Source: a bacterium UBA2214
GTDB lineage: Bacteria; Zhuqueibacterota; Zhuqueibacteria; Residuimicrobiales; Residuimicrobiaceae
DNA: 35,098 bases
Direction: 5' to 3'
Assembly (NCBI GenBank): GCA_002327255.1
Contig: DCUM01000220.1
Location: 8,133 to 43,230, forward strand
Both the position numbers and the translations under genes were made by a program. A model generated the notes under the pieces. It did not search any database. It was not told the origin of the DNA and was given only the letters and a program-made list of their open reading frames with translations. Positions 15,220 to 23,473 of this stretch are shown in pieces; the first letter of the stretch is position 1; each line of letters begins with the position of its first letter.

Positions 15220-16545
15220 ATGACTATGACGGAACATGCAGATAAGAAACGCGTAGCGCTTCATCATCAGATTTTTATCGGATTGTCCATGGGCGTGGTG
15301 GCGGGACTGATCGCCAATGCTGCATGGGGAGAGGCGGCGGGTCTGGATTGGTTGATCCGTAATGTGACGACGCCCATCGGGCAGGTTTTTTTACGCATCA
15401 TCTTCATGGCGGTCATTCCACTGGTTTTTTCCGCATTGGCCCTGGGGGTGGCAGAACTGGGCGATGTGCGCCAATTGGGCCGCATCGGTGGTCGGACTTT
15501 CGCCTATACCCTGGTGGTGACGATGATTTCGGTGGCCATCGGTTTGATATTGGTGAATTGGGTCAAGCCCGGTGTGGGTCTTTCAGAAGCGGAACGGCAG
15601 CTCCTGACCGGTTCGCTCACCAGCAGCACAGTGAACAAGGCCCTACAGAGTGCCGCAGAATCGAAAACCATCGTGCAGACGCTCCTGGATCTCATCCCCA
15701 AGAACCCTCTGGCAGATGCCGTGGGGGCCTTTGACGAGAACCATCGCGGCGGCGGTATCCTGGCGGTGATGGTTTTTTCGTTGTTTGTCGGCCTGGCGCT
15801 GGCGCTGGTGCGCTCGGAGCGCACCGAGACGTTCGAACGTTTTCTGCAGGGGCTCTATGATGTCGTCATGAAGATCATCCAGATGGGCATGCGACTGGCG
15901 CCGGTGGGGGTGGCCTGTCTTGTTTTCGGCGTGGTCGCACGGCTGGGGCTGGATGTCGTCTATATTCTCGGCAAATATGTGCTGCTGGTTCTCTTTGGAT
16001 TGTGTCTGCAAATGTTCGGTGTCTATTCTTTGGTGTTGAAATATGCCGTGCGGGTGAGTCCGTGGCGCTTTTTTGTGGCGATCCGCGAAGTGATATTGAC
16101 GGCCTTTTCCACCAGTTCCAGCAATGTGACGCTGCCGACGGCCCTGGCCGTCTCGGAACACAATCTCGGCATTCCCCGGCGCATCAGCAATTTCGTCCTC
16201 ACACTCGGCTCCACGGCCAACCAGAATGGCACCGCCCTCTATGAGGGCGTCACCGTACTCTTTTTGGCGCAATTTTTCGGAGTCGATCTCACGCTGACGC
16301 AACAATTCACGGTGGTGCTGGCTTCGGTCCTGGCGGGCATCGGCACGGCGGGTGTGCCGGGCGGGTCGCTGCCGGTGATCGTGCTGGTGCTGCAGTCGGT
16401 GGGCGTCCCCGGCGAGGGCATCGGCATCATCCTTGGCGTCGACCGCATCCTCGATATGTCGCGCACGGTGCTGAACGTCACGGGCGATATCACCGCAGCG
16501 ATGTATGTGGCCAAGAAGGAAGGCTACAGCTTTGACATCAAATAA
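15220..16545 (+). CDS. Dicarboxylate/amino acid:cation symporter (DAACS family)
   Basis: A 441-residue inner-membrane symporter that would import glutamate, aspartate or C4-dicarboxylates with Na+ or H+. The family hallmarks are visible: the serine-rich hairpin loop FSTSSSNVTLPTA (296-308), the second hairpin GTAGVPGGS (375-383), and helix 8 with DRILDMSRT and NVTGD, which keeps the substrate-binding Arg (415) and the sodium-site Asp (423). The usual NMDGT motif reads NQNGT (334-338), so a sodium-coordinating Asp of the archaeal homologue GltPh is Asn here. AGAGGAA precedes the ATG at 15220; the frame stays open upstream but that part has no transporter character. It stands alone, divergent from the cytochrome operon. 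C4-dicarboxylate uptake would fit the fumarase at 31631, but they are far apart. Confidence 0.9.
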   Translation: MTMTEHADKKRVALHHQIFIGLSMGVVAGLIANAAWGEAAGLDWLIRNVTTPIGQVFLRIIFMAVIPLVFSALALGVAELGDVRQLGRIGGRTFAYTLVVTMISVAIGLILVNWVKPGVGLSEAERQLLTGSLTSSTVNKALQSAAESKTIVQTLLDLIPKNPLADAVGAFDENHRGGGILAVMVFSLFVGLALALVRSERTETFERFLQGLYDVVMKIIQMGMRLAPVGVACLVFGVVARLGLDVVYILGKYVLLVLFGLCLQMFGVYSLVLKYAVRVSPWRFFVAIREVILTAFSTSSSNVTLPTALAVSEHNLGIPRRISNFVLTLGSTANQNGTALYEGVTVLFLAQFFGVDLTLTQQFTVVLASVLAGIGTAGVPGGSLPVIVLVLQSVGVPGEGIGIILGVDRILDMSRTVLNVTGDITAAMYVAKKEGYSFDIK

Positions 16546-16631
16546 GCGTGGCGTCCGTTTGCCGGGAAAATGAGCGCAGCGGCGCGCCATAAACGTGTTT
16601 GTGAAGATGAAACCCGTTCGTCCGGCACGCT

Positions 16632-18257
16632 TCACGGTGTGCGTTCAAAGAGGGCGACCCAGTTTTCCGTTGCCGCGGGCCACTTGAGCGCAGGTTCCTC
16701 ATAGAATATCGATTTTTCCATTTCCAGTTCGACCAATCCCACCAACCGGCTTTTGCCATCCTGCAGGTAACCATCCAGCCATCTGAAGATTTCCTGATGC
16801 GATTCCTTGTCAACCAGCCACGAAGTCGATACATTGACGACAATCATATACCTTGGCTTTGCCGCTTCGATATCCTTGATGAAATGCTCCTGCATGCTGA
16901 GCGCATAGGGATGTTTCTCCATCAACGGGTACATGTAGATATAGCCGCTCGCCGAGCGCCTGTGGGCGTAGAAAAAAATCTGCGGTTCGGAACCGGCGAT
17001 GGCGATGCGTTCATCCGGCCGGGTGTTTTTTTGGATGAATTCGGCAATTCTTTCCGACTCGTAAAACGGATTGAGCCAATAGGTGGAGCGGCATACCTGA
17101 AAAATATTCATGTGAAACAGATAATCCCGTTCAATATGAATATTCTGCGACACACCGAGGAGGATCAATGCGGCGGGGAGTCCATGGTGGAGCAGCTTGT
17201 TATCGATCCGCGAGGCATAGTGGCCGGCAAGATGAACGGCGGCACCTGCGGAGAGGGCCGCCCAGGGCAGCAACAGCACAAAATAGTGCGGACGGAAATA
17301 GAAACCGGGTATGATGGAGACGATGGAGAAAAGGGCGAACAAGCCCAGAAATACGCGGTGCTTCACTGAGAGAGGTCTGCTGAAAAGGGCAATGCATCCT
17401 GCCGCGGTCAAAAGCCATAAAAGCGGCGCCGAGGCCAGGATGGGTTTGAAACTGCACATGAACTGGAATGGGATGGCCTCTGCCGGTATCTGGGCGATAT
17501 ACCTGGCGGCATACTGGAAGGTCCAGAAAAGAAAGGCCTCAAACACGCCTTGCCACAGCAGTATCCCCGCGAGGAGGAGGAAAACCAGACAGAGTCCTGC
17601 CGCCAGTGCCGCCAGCCGGGTCATGAGTGCCTGCCATGGGAGCGGCCGTTTGCTCAATGCGTCGTAAAGCACATAAAGGACGGCGAATGCGGTGAATGCT
17701 GCGCCGTGCTGTTTCATGGTGATGGCGAGTCCGAGGAGGAAACCCGCCGTGAAGAACATGCCCCAGTTCCGATTCTCGAGCGCCTTGTGCAGGATTAAAA
17801 GGCCGGCGAGGGCCAAAACCATCACAAAATGGGTCGCATGCGCATGGATGCCCATCACCGACTGACTGAGGGAGAGCGCGGCAAAGGCTGCCGCCGCAGT
17901 CAATGCGCCGGCCTGGTTGAGGATCCGCGTGCCCAGTAAATAGATGAGGAGGATGGTGACCAGATTGGTCAGAAGCAAGGCAAAATGGATCGCTTGATGC
18001 GTGGCGCCAAAAAGCGTCAGGAACAGGGCATAGAGCGCATAGATCCCGGGAAATTTCATGTTGTAAACTTCCTGGTACGGTGGCACGCCTTGCTGGATCA
18101 GTTGCCCCGCATAGGCATATTCGCCCTCATCCCTTTCGAATGGCACCTCGAGGAGATGGAAGCGGAATAGTCCGGTGACCACCATGATCAGGAGCAGGAT
18201 GACGTATGGTATCTGTTCACGGCGGAATCTTTGTGCTCTTTGTGTCCTTTTGGTCAT
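16632..18257 (-). CDS. GT-C membrane glycosyltransferase (PMT/ArnT-like)
   Basis: A 541-residue polytopic protein of the PMT_2/ArnT-like GT-C superfamily, which transfers sugars from polyprenyl-phosphate donors on the outer face of the inner membrane. After the first helix (about 17-34) it has the acidic loop ERDEGEYAYAG (41-51) containing the catalytic Asp-Glu expected in such enzymes, then about ten helices, then a soluble C-terminal domain (about 390-541). It follows the TPR glycosyltransferase-like gene by 38 bases on the same strand, so the two probably form an operon. The acceptor (lipid A, a lipid-linked glycan or proteins) cannot be told. The start at 18257 has only a weak upstream GGGAA. 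Confidence 0.8.
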   Translation of the reverse strand: MTKRTQRAQRFRREQIPYVILLLIMVVTGLFRFHLLEVPFERDEGEYAYAGQLIQQGVPPYQEVYNMKFPGIYALYALFLTLFGATHQAIHFALLLTNLVTILLIYLLGTRILNQAGALTAAAAFAALSLSQSVMGIHAHATHFVMVLALAGLLILHKALENRNWGMFFTAGFLLGLAITMKQHGAAFTAFAVLYVLYDALSKRPLPWQALMTRLAALAAGLCLVFLLLAGILLWQGVFEAFLFWTFQYAARYIAQIPAEAIPFQFMCSFKPILASAPLLWLLTAAGCIALFSRPLSVKHRVFLGLFALFSIVSIIPGFYFRPHYFVLLLPWAALSAGAAVHLAGHYASRIDNKLLHHGLPAALILLGVSQNIHIERDYLFHMNIFQVCRSTYWLNPFYESERIAEFIQKNTRPDERIAIAGSEPQIFFYAHRRSASGYIYMYPLMEKHPYALSMQEHFIKDIEAAKPRYMIVVNVSTSWLVDKESHQEIFRWLDGYLQDGKSRLVGLVELEMEKSIFYEEPALKWPAATENWVALFERTP

Positions 18258-18295
18258 GGATTCAATTTTCCCGATGGCCCGTTTTTGATGGTTTT

Positions 18296-20236
18296 TTATT
18301 TTGGCGCTACAAATCCAAGGGTAGTTGCCTGTTGCCTGTCGGACATCCCTTCTTCGTTGCGCCCCAACGCCTCTTTGATCCGGCCGCGATAATGAAAGGC
18401 TTTGCCAAAGTCCGGTTTATGGCGGATGGCCTGATCATAGCATTCCAGGGCGGAGGGCAGCTCGCCGGTCAAATGAAAGACAAATCCCAGGCTGAAATGC
18501 GCCTCGGCAAAACCGGGGTTCAACTGTAGTGTGGCGCGAAAATCCTCTTTCGCCTTTTCCATGTCGCGCAGATTGAAATGGGCGAGACCGCGGTTGTAGT
18601 AAATATTCGCATCGCGGGGATTGATCTGCAGTCCCTGGTCATATTCGACAATGGCGCCGGGAATGTCCCCCAGGCGTTTTCGGATGACGCCGCGCGACAT
18701 CCATACTATGGAATGCTGGGGTTCGAGGCGGATGACGCTATCGAGATCCGCCATGGCAGTCTGCCATTCCCCCAATTCCATTCTGGCTTGAGCGCGCTCA
18801 TAATAATAGACGGCTACACGCGGATTCAGGGCGATGGCCCGCTCCATCTCCTCCACGGCGCCGCGAAAATCCCCGAGTGCCGCTTTGGCCTTGGCCAGAT
18901 TGTAATGCGGAGAGGGATAATTGGGCATGATCTGCAAGGCGCGCTGGTAATCTGCCATGGCCGCCTGCAGATCGCCTGCTGCCTGATGGGCTGTTCCCCG
19001 GTTGTTATAGCCAAAGAAAACGTGCGGATATTTTCCCAGCACATCGTTCCAAAGCGAAAGACTGTTCTGCCAGACGGCGCTGCGTTGTATGGTCAGGGCG
19101 GCGCATATCAGGACGACGACTGCAATGGCAGCCCTGGCCATGCGTTCCCACCTGACGCCAGCCGTGCGCACGCGATCGTAGAGCAGACCGATGAGCCAGA
19201 AAATGCCGATCGATGGAAGGTAGACATAGCGGTCGGCCATCATCGCCGCACCGACCGGGATAAGCTGCAAGACCAGGAAAATATTGATGCTGTAAAAGGC
19301 GACGCCGAAAAAGGCCCGGCGACTGCGCTGGCGCAGTTTGAAAAACAGCCCCATCAACAGGATGACCAGAACAGGATAAATCCAGAAGTGCACCGGCATG
19401 TTGTCTCCCGTCAAATCGGGATAGGGATAAATGGCGGAAAGGTTCATGGGCAGCAGCAGCTTCCACAGGTACTGGACATAGCCGTGGCTGGCAAAGGCGA
19501 TGCGCTGGAGAAAATCATATTCCCCGCTGTAGTGGGTGGCGCCCTGGGCCTGCTGCGCAAGGAGCGCAATGACGCCAAAAATCAGCGCCAGCGCGAAGAA
19601 GGGCCATTTTTCGCGCCAGATTCTTTTGTCCTGGAGATTTCTGCCAAAGTAATAGTCGACGGCCAACAGGGTCGGCACGAGAGCAACAGCGGTCGCCTTG
19701 GAGAGCAGGGAGAGAAAGAACAGCAGCAGGGCATATCTGTAGGCGCGGACGTCCTCCTGCTGCACATATTTTACATACATGATCAGGGAAGATAGAAAGA
19801 ACAGGGCATAGAGAACGTTTTTTCGCTCGGAAATCCACGCGACCGATTCGACCTGGAGGGGATGAACCCCGAAAAACAGGGCCGTGATCAGCGCGATATC
19901 CTTCCGGGCGGTCAGCCCATGGATCAGGCCGAATACCAGCAGGGCGTTCAGCACATGCAGAAAAAGATTGGTGAACAGATAGGGTTTTGGCTGCAGGCCA
20001 CCGATTTGATAATCGATCGCCAGTGTGAGCAGCGTCATCGGATGATAATTGCCCATCATCTGTTCGGTGAAGAGGTGTTTCAGATTGGCGGGCGAAAAAC
20101 TGGTGATGTGCGCGTTGTTGAGAATGTAGACATCATCATCCCAGTTGAGAAAATCATGCTCGAGAATGCGTGCATAGCTCAACAGGACGACAACCGCGAT
20201 GAGCACAAGACAATGCCAGGTTTTGACAGCGTTCAT
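18296..20236 (-). CDS. TMTC-like GT-C membrane protein with seven TPR repeats
   Basis: A 646-residue protein. About ten hydrophobic helices (residues 8-440) are followed by roughly seven tetratricopeptide repeats (about 445-640). The first loop has NWDDDVYILNN (31-41) and a later conserved block HPLQVESVAWISERKN, both typical of bacterial relatives of the eukaryotic O-mannosyltransferases TMTC1-4. A periplasmic glycosyltransferase with TPRs recognising protein acceptors is therefore likely, but enzymatic activity of bacterial members is mostly unproven. The ATG at 20236, preceded by AAAGG, starts right before the first membrane helix; the longer reading runs through AT-rich promoter DNA. The PMT-like gene follows in the same operon. 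Protein O-glycosylation of exported proteins is a plausible role. Confidence 0.8.
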   Translation of the reverse strand: MNAVKTWHCLVLIAVVVLLSYARILEHDFLNWDDDVYILNNAHITSFSPANLKHLFTEQMMGNYHPMTLLTLAIDYQIGGLQPKPYLFTNLFLHVLNALLVFGLIHGLTARKDIALITALFFGVHPLQVESVAWISERKNVLYALFFLSSLIMYVKYVQQEDVRAYRYALLLFFLSLLSKATAVALVPTLLAVDYYFGRNLQDKRIWREKWPFFALALIFGVIALLAQQAQGATHYSGEYDFLQRIAFASHGYVQYLWKLLLPMNLSAIYPYPDLTGDNMPVHFWIYPVLVILLMGLFFKLRQRSRRAFFGVAFYSINIFLVLQLIPVGAAMMADRYVYLPSIGIFWLIGLLYDRVRTAGVRWERMARAAIAVVVLICAALTIQRSAVWQNSLSLWNDVLGKYPHVFFGYNNRGTAHQAAGDLQAAMADYQRALQIMPNYPSPHYNLAKAKAALGDFRGAVEEMERAIALNPRVAVYYYERAQARMELGEWQTAMADLDSVIRLEPQHSIVWMSRGVIRKRLGDIPGAIVEYDQGLQINPRDANIYYNRGLAHFNLRDMEKAKEDFRATLQLNPGFAEAHFSLGFVFHLTGELPSALECYDQAIRHKPDFGKAFHYRGRIKEALGRNEEGMSDRQQATTLGFVAPK

Positions 20237-20353
20237 GAGTGCGCCTTTGCGAGATGTATTGGGTCTGTATCTTTGGACCGGCCATTTTGCTGGTCTGATT
20301 TTACAAATTCCATGCCAAATATTCAGAAACAAAGTGCAGGGCATGGTAAATAA

Positions 20354-20381
20354 AATATATAAAAAATAATATCTTAGGCAA
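20354..20381 (-). promoter_or_regulatory. Candidate promoter of the glycosyltransferase operon
   Basis: Minus strand TTGCCT and TATATT, 16 bases apart, in a strongly AT-rich stretch 118-145 bases before the ATG at 20236. Confidence 0.4.
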
Positions 20382-20454
20382 GGTATAAAATCACCATCGC
20401 GCAATGCGTCCGGAGCGGGGATGCAGTTGTGGTGGAGAAGGGACATCCTCGTGA

Positions 20455-20667
20455 TCGGAGTGTCCCCTGAGAGCACGGCAATGGCCGCTGCTGGCCGTGC
20501 AGGATCTTCATATTCTCAGCATGCATGTGCCGCTGATGCAAAATATCCTGCGGATTTCACCGGTGTCGCTCGCCGAATGGAGCGCGATTCTCGCGACCGC
20601 GGTGCCCATGGTGATCGGCATGGAGGTTTTTAAAGGATATACGGGCGTATTCAGCGCAGAGGTGTGA
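20455..20667 (+). pseudogene. C-terminal remnant of a P-type cation-transporting ATPase
   Basis: This 70-codon open frame (after a TGA at 20452) reads WPLLAVQDLHILSMHVPLMQ and then SPVSLAEWSAILATAVPMV, ending after EVFKGYTG at the stop 20665-20667. It matches the last two membrane helices of PacL/calcium-type E1-E2 ATPases, which end in a P(L/V)SL-x-EW motif and an E-(I/V)-x-K near the C terminus. The other 800 or so residues, with the DKTGT phosphorylation site, are absent. No ribosome-binding site or proper start is present. It is best read as the tail of a gene removed by deletion or rearrangement, with the MATE gene next to it in opposite orientation. Confidence 0.65.
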
Positions 20668-20775
20668 AAATGGCGTAAAGCCGGGGGAGCGGTGCCGGGC
20701 GTGAACGCGCGCCGGCGCATGCGCCGGAAATCAGGGGTGGTGATGCGCTGCCAGGCCAGCCGAGCCGTTGTCGGC

Positions 20776-22233
20776 TCATCCCGGGAGCCTCTTTTTCCCG
20801 CCTTGATGGCGCTTTTTCCACGTCCCCGCCTTGAACCAGAGTGCGATGGCGATGCCTTTGAGGCCTGTAGTCGAAGAGATCGCCCACCAGATGCCCGTAC
20901 TCCCCAGCCCCAGGGATTCCGCCAGCCACGCCGCCAGTGGAATGCGCAGCCACGTCAGCGGCACCGTCACCAGCATCGGCGGCAGGGTGTGTCCGGCACC
21001 GCTGAAAGCCCCCTCAAGGACCAGCTCAAAGCCGAGAAAGATTTCAAACAGGGCGATGATGCGCAGATAGGCGCGGCCTTCGGCGACGACGCGCGGATCG
21101 TCGATAAAAAAACGGATCATCGGTTCTGCGGCCACGAAGTAAAAGAGCGAAAAGAGGCCGAGCAGAACAGAGGCGTACCCCAGCGCCGTCCAGGCGCTCT
21201 TTTCGGCGCGGCGTAAATTTCCGGCGCCGATGTTCTGTCCCACCAGCGTCGATGCCGCCACCGCAAAGCCGACGCCGGTGAAATAGGCCAACCCTTCGAT
21301 GCGGTGCCCCAGTCCCAGCGCCGCCAGCGGTTCGGGTCCGTAGCGGGTGATGACGCGGGTGAGGAAGAGGTAGGTGATGCTGAACATGGCCCCGCTGACG
21401 GCCACCGGCGCGCCGATGCGCGCGATTTCCTTAAGCACATGACGCTGCTGCTTTCGCCAGAAGGAGAGACGCACCCGAATCGACAGGCCGCGGCGGCTCA
21501 ATACGACGAGGCAGAGCACCAGTACGATGGCATGGGCCAGCACGGTGGCCAACGCCGCACCGGCGGCTTCGAGCCGCGGCAGGGGACCGATGCCGAAGAT
21601 GAAGAGGGGGTCGAGCAGGGCATTGAGCAGCAGGGCGCTGCTCATGATTTTCAGTGGCGTGCGCGTGTCGCCCATGCCGCGAAACACCGCCTCCGCGGCG
21701 CGCGCCGCAAAGAGCAGGGCCAGGCCGATGTTCATGATGCGCAGATAGTCGTGTCCCGCCTGGAACGCCTCCCCGGCAAGCCCCATTTTTATCAGCAGGG
21801 GGCGCTGCAGCAACAGCGTGGCGCCCCCTGCGCTCAAACCGAGAAAGATCGACAGCAGCAAACCCTGTCCGCCCGTGTAGCGGGCCAAGCGCAGGCGGTG
21901 GCCGCCGACTTGACGCGCCACCAGCGCGGCGACACCGGTACTCGCCAGGGTCCCCACGCCTTCCAGCGCCCAGTAGACGAAGGAGGCCGCGCTGACGCCG
22001 GCCATGGATGCCGCGCCGAGGCGGCCGATCCACCAGGCGTCGACAATGTTGAAAATCATGATGGAGAGCAGGGAGAGGATCGCGGGGATGGCGATCTTGA
22101 GAATGGCGCGGCCGGTGGGCATGGCCAGCAACCCCGCCGGAGCGATGGCATCCATGGCGGTCAGTGTGCTCTCGGATGTGGCTGGATATTCGCCGCCATA
22201 GAGCGGCGCGGGTGTCTCCCGGGATTCGATCAT
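20776..22233 (-). CDS. MATE-family multidrug/metabolite exporter
   Basis: A 485-residue protein of about twelve helices in two similar halves, as in NorM/DinF-type exporters that use Na+ or H+ gradients. Typical elements are IMIFNIVDAWWIGRLG near the first helix, RGMGDTRTPLKIM in the first half, and VGQNIGAGN with the EGAFSGAGHT loop in the second. The C terminus is basic (KKRHQGGKK). The start is uncertain: I chose the ATG at 22233, just below a candidate promoter, although no good ribosome-binding site precedes it; the long upstream reading is antisense to the cyclase gene. Substrates cannot be predicted. Confidence 0.85.
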   Translation of the reverse strand: MIESRETPAPLYGGEYPATSESTLTAMDAIAPAGLLAMPTGRAILKIAIPAILSLLSIMIFNIVDAWWIGRLGAASMAGVSAASFVYWALEGVGTLASTGVAALVARQVGGHRLRLARYTGGQGLLLSIFLGLSAGGATLLLQRPLLIKMGLAGEAFQAGHDYLRIMNIGLALLFAARAAEAVFRGMGDTRTPLKIMSSALLLNALLDPLFIFGIGPLPRLEAAGAALATVLAHAIVLVLCLVVLSRRGLSIRVRLSFWRKQQRHVLKEIARIGAPVAVSGAMFSITYLFLTRVITRYGPEPLAALGLGHRIEGLAYFTGVGFAVAASTLVGQNIGAGNLRRAEKSAWTALGYASVLLGLFSLFYFVAAEPMIRFFIDDPRVVAEGRAYLRIIALFEIFLGFELVLEGAFSGAGHTLPPMLVTVPLTWLRIPLAAWLAESLGLGSTGIWWAISSTTGLKGIAIALWFKAGTWKKRHQGGKKRLPG

Positions 22234-22252
22234 AGGCGCTGTCAGAAAAACC

Positions 22253-22281
22253 TTGTCGTGTCGTTTTTGTCTGTGTATATT
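22253..22281 (+). promoter_or_regulatory. Candidate promoter of the cyclase-family gene
   Basis: TTGTCG (22253-22258), 17 bases, TATATT (22276-22281). It faces and abuts a minus-strand promoter at 22283-22311. Confidence 0.4.
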
Positions 22282-22282
22282 A

Positions 22283-22311
22283 AAAATAGAACTATTTTCC
22301 CGGATTCGCAA
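22283..22311 (-). promoter_or_regulatory. Candidate promoter of the MATE gene
   Basis: Minus strand TTGCGA and TATTTT are 17 bases apart; start near 22276, about 43 bases before the ATG at 22233. Its -10 box is one base from that of the opposing promoter. Confidence 0.4.
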
Positions 22312-22338
22312 ATAACTTTTCCATCCCGAGAAGGGCTC

Positions 22339-23034
22339 ATGATATTTCCCGAATATACCCTGGCCGATCTGACGCATCCCATCACCGCGGGCATGCCGGT
22401 CTGGCCCGGCGATCCCGCTGTGGTGATAGAGCCGCTGGCCCGTCACGCACGAGACGGCTATAACCTCAACCGCCTCTGTATGGGCGAGCACAGCGGCACC
22501 CACGCCGGCGCACCGCGCCATTTCCTCGAGGCAGGAGCGGCGAGCACCGCCATTCCCCCTGAGCAACTGGTTCTGCCCGGCATCAAGATCAGCCATACCG
22601 CCGCACGGGACAGCCTGCTGGGTCTTGCGGAGATCAGAGACTGGGAAGCGCGCAAGGGGCGGGTGCCTGCCGGGCATGCCGTCCTGATCGAAACCCGATG
22701 GGACCGTTTCTGGGACGACGCCGCGGCTTATCTGGGCCGGGATGAAGCGGGGCATCTGCACTTTCCGGGTCTGTCCGTGCCGGCCGCGCGCTATCTGATT
22801 TGCGAACGCGAGGTGCGCGTCATCGGCATCGACAGCGCCGGAGTGGACGGCGGCAGGGCGGCTGATTACCCCGTCGACATCTTGCTGGCGCAGCATGGCG
22901 GAATTCATGTGGAGAATCTGCGCGGATTGGCGGCGCTGCCGGAGAGCGGATTTTTTCTTTTCATCGGACTGCTGCCCATTGAGGCGGGCACCGGCTCACC
23001 GGCGCGCGTGCTGGCGCTGATGCCCCCGATATAA
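22339..23034 (+). CDS. Cyclase-family (kynurenine formamidase-like) hydrolase with altered metal motif
   Basis: A 231-residue cytosolic protein of the cyclase family (PF04199), metal-dependent hydrolases that include kynurenine formamidase KynB. The N-terminal DLTHPITAGMPVWPGD, the metal motif region HSGTHAGAPRHF (51-62) and the C-terminal VENLRGLAALP and GTGSPARV are all recognisable. In the classical motif HxGTHxDxPxH the Asp binds metal; here that position is Gly57, while His51, His55 and His61 remain. Length is normal for the family. GAGAAGGG precedes the ATG at 22339; the frame is open far upstream but that region is antisense to the MATE gene. No tryptophan-degradation gene lies nearby, so the substrate is unknown. 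Confidence 0.85.
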   Translation: MIFPEYTLADLTHPITAGMPVWPGDPAVVIEPLARHARDGYNLNRLCMGEHSGTHAGAPRHFLEAGAASTAIPPEQLVLPGIKISHTAARDSLLGLAEIRDWEARKGRVPAGHAVLIETRWDRFWDDAAAYLGRDEAGHLHFPGLSVPAARYLICEREVRVIGIDSAGVDGGRAADYPVDILLAQHGGIHVENLRGLAALPESGFFLFIGLLPIEAGTGSPARVLALMPPI

Positions 23035-23256
23035 TCGGGCTGTTCAGCTATCAGCGGCCTTCGCACCCCGGCAAACGCACGCAGAGGGGGCCGCTGCTGT
23101 TCTGCGCGCGCGGAGGCGCAAAGGAGAACCTCATCTGGCTTTACGATCGGATAGGTGCATGTTCATCCTTCGCTGCGTGACTGCGTGAAACCAGATCGCC
23201 CCCGGATTTGGCCGCGGTTTTTGTGGCACCTCCGGGAGTCCTGGATTAATCAAAAC

Positions 23257-23317
23257 AGCCCAAAGGTTAACCCCGGGGTCGCACAAAACGCGACGCCCGG
23301 CGTTAGCAGGGCTTTTT
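23257..23317 (+). terminator. Long imperfect hairpin with T run, probable terminator of the cyclase gene
   Basis: AGCCC (23257-23261), TTAAC, CCGGG and GTCGC pair in turn with GCGAC, CCCGG, GTTA and GGGCT (23309-23313) around a loop near 23283-23289, with small internal loops. Five T follow. The stem is unusually long for a terminator, so a structured RNA or a repeat-element remnant is an alternative. Confidence 0.5.
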
Positions 23318-23417
23318 CACACAGGCTCTGCGCTCGGGCTGAATTACGCGGGTCTGCTGATGGCACTCGCCGGTTCGCTCGCGCCAGCGCTCGCGAATAT
23401 CCGATACGCTCTATTAC

Positions 23418-23458
23418 AAAAAAAGCCGGGTTTGCACGCGCAGGCCCGGCTTTTTTTT
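23418..23458 (-). terminator. Bidirectional terminator after the AI-2E permease gene
   Basis: AAAAAAAGCCGGG and CCCGGC followed by eight T form a stem with a 14-base loop. It lies 15 bases after the stop of the AI-2E permease on the minus strand and could also stop plus-strand read-through. Confidence 0.85.
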
Positions 23459-23473
23459 CGTCAAGCGTGTTTC

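Larger units (their letters stand above)
20237..20775. other. Intergenic stretch with a promoter, an ATPase remnant and a palindrome
   Basis: The part next to the TPR gene (20300-20400) is AT-rich and holds its promoter candidate. Bases 20455-20667 contain the decayed C-terminal end of a P-type ATPase. At 20712-20727 there is a perfect 16-base palindrome (CCGGCGCATGCGCCGG), close to the end of the MATE gene. I found no T tract beside it. Confidence 0.6.
23035..23473. other. Intergenic region with two hairpins, no gene seen
   Basis: 439 bases between convergent genes. It holds a long imperfect hairpin (23257-23317) and a bidirectional terminator (23418-23458). Short reading frames on both strands at 23155-23480 run through these hairpins, have no ribosome-binding site and look like chance. 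The left part (23035-23250) shows nothing I can name. Confidence 0.6.

Noticed and set aside
20421..20633. Plus-strand frame of 70 codons starting at 20421
   Set aside because: It is out of frame with the recognisable ATPase tail and has no similarity to anything known.
21304..22338. Upstream extension of the cyclase-family reading frame
   Set aside because: It is antisense to the MATE gene; a good start with GAGAAGGG lies at 22339 and matches the family N terminus.
22234..22908. N-terminal extension of the MATE frame
   Set aside because: It runs antisense through the cyclase gene and the promoter region, and adds no membrane segment typical of the family.
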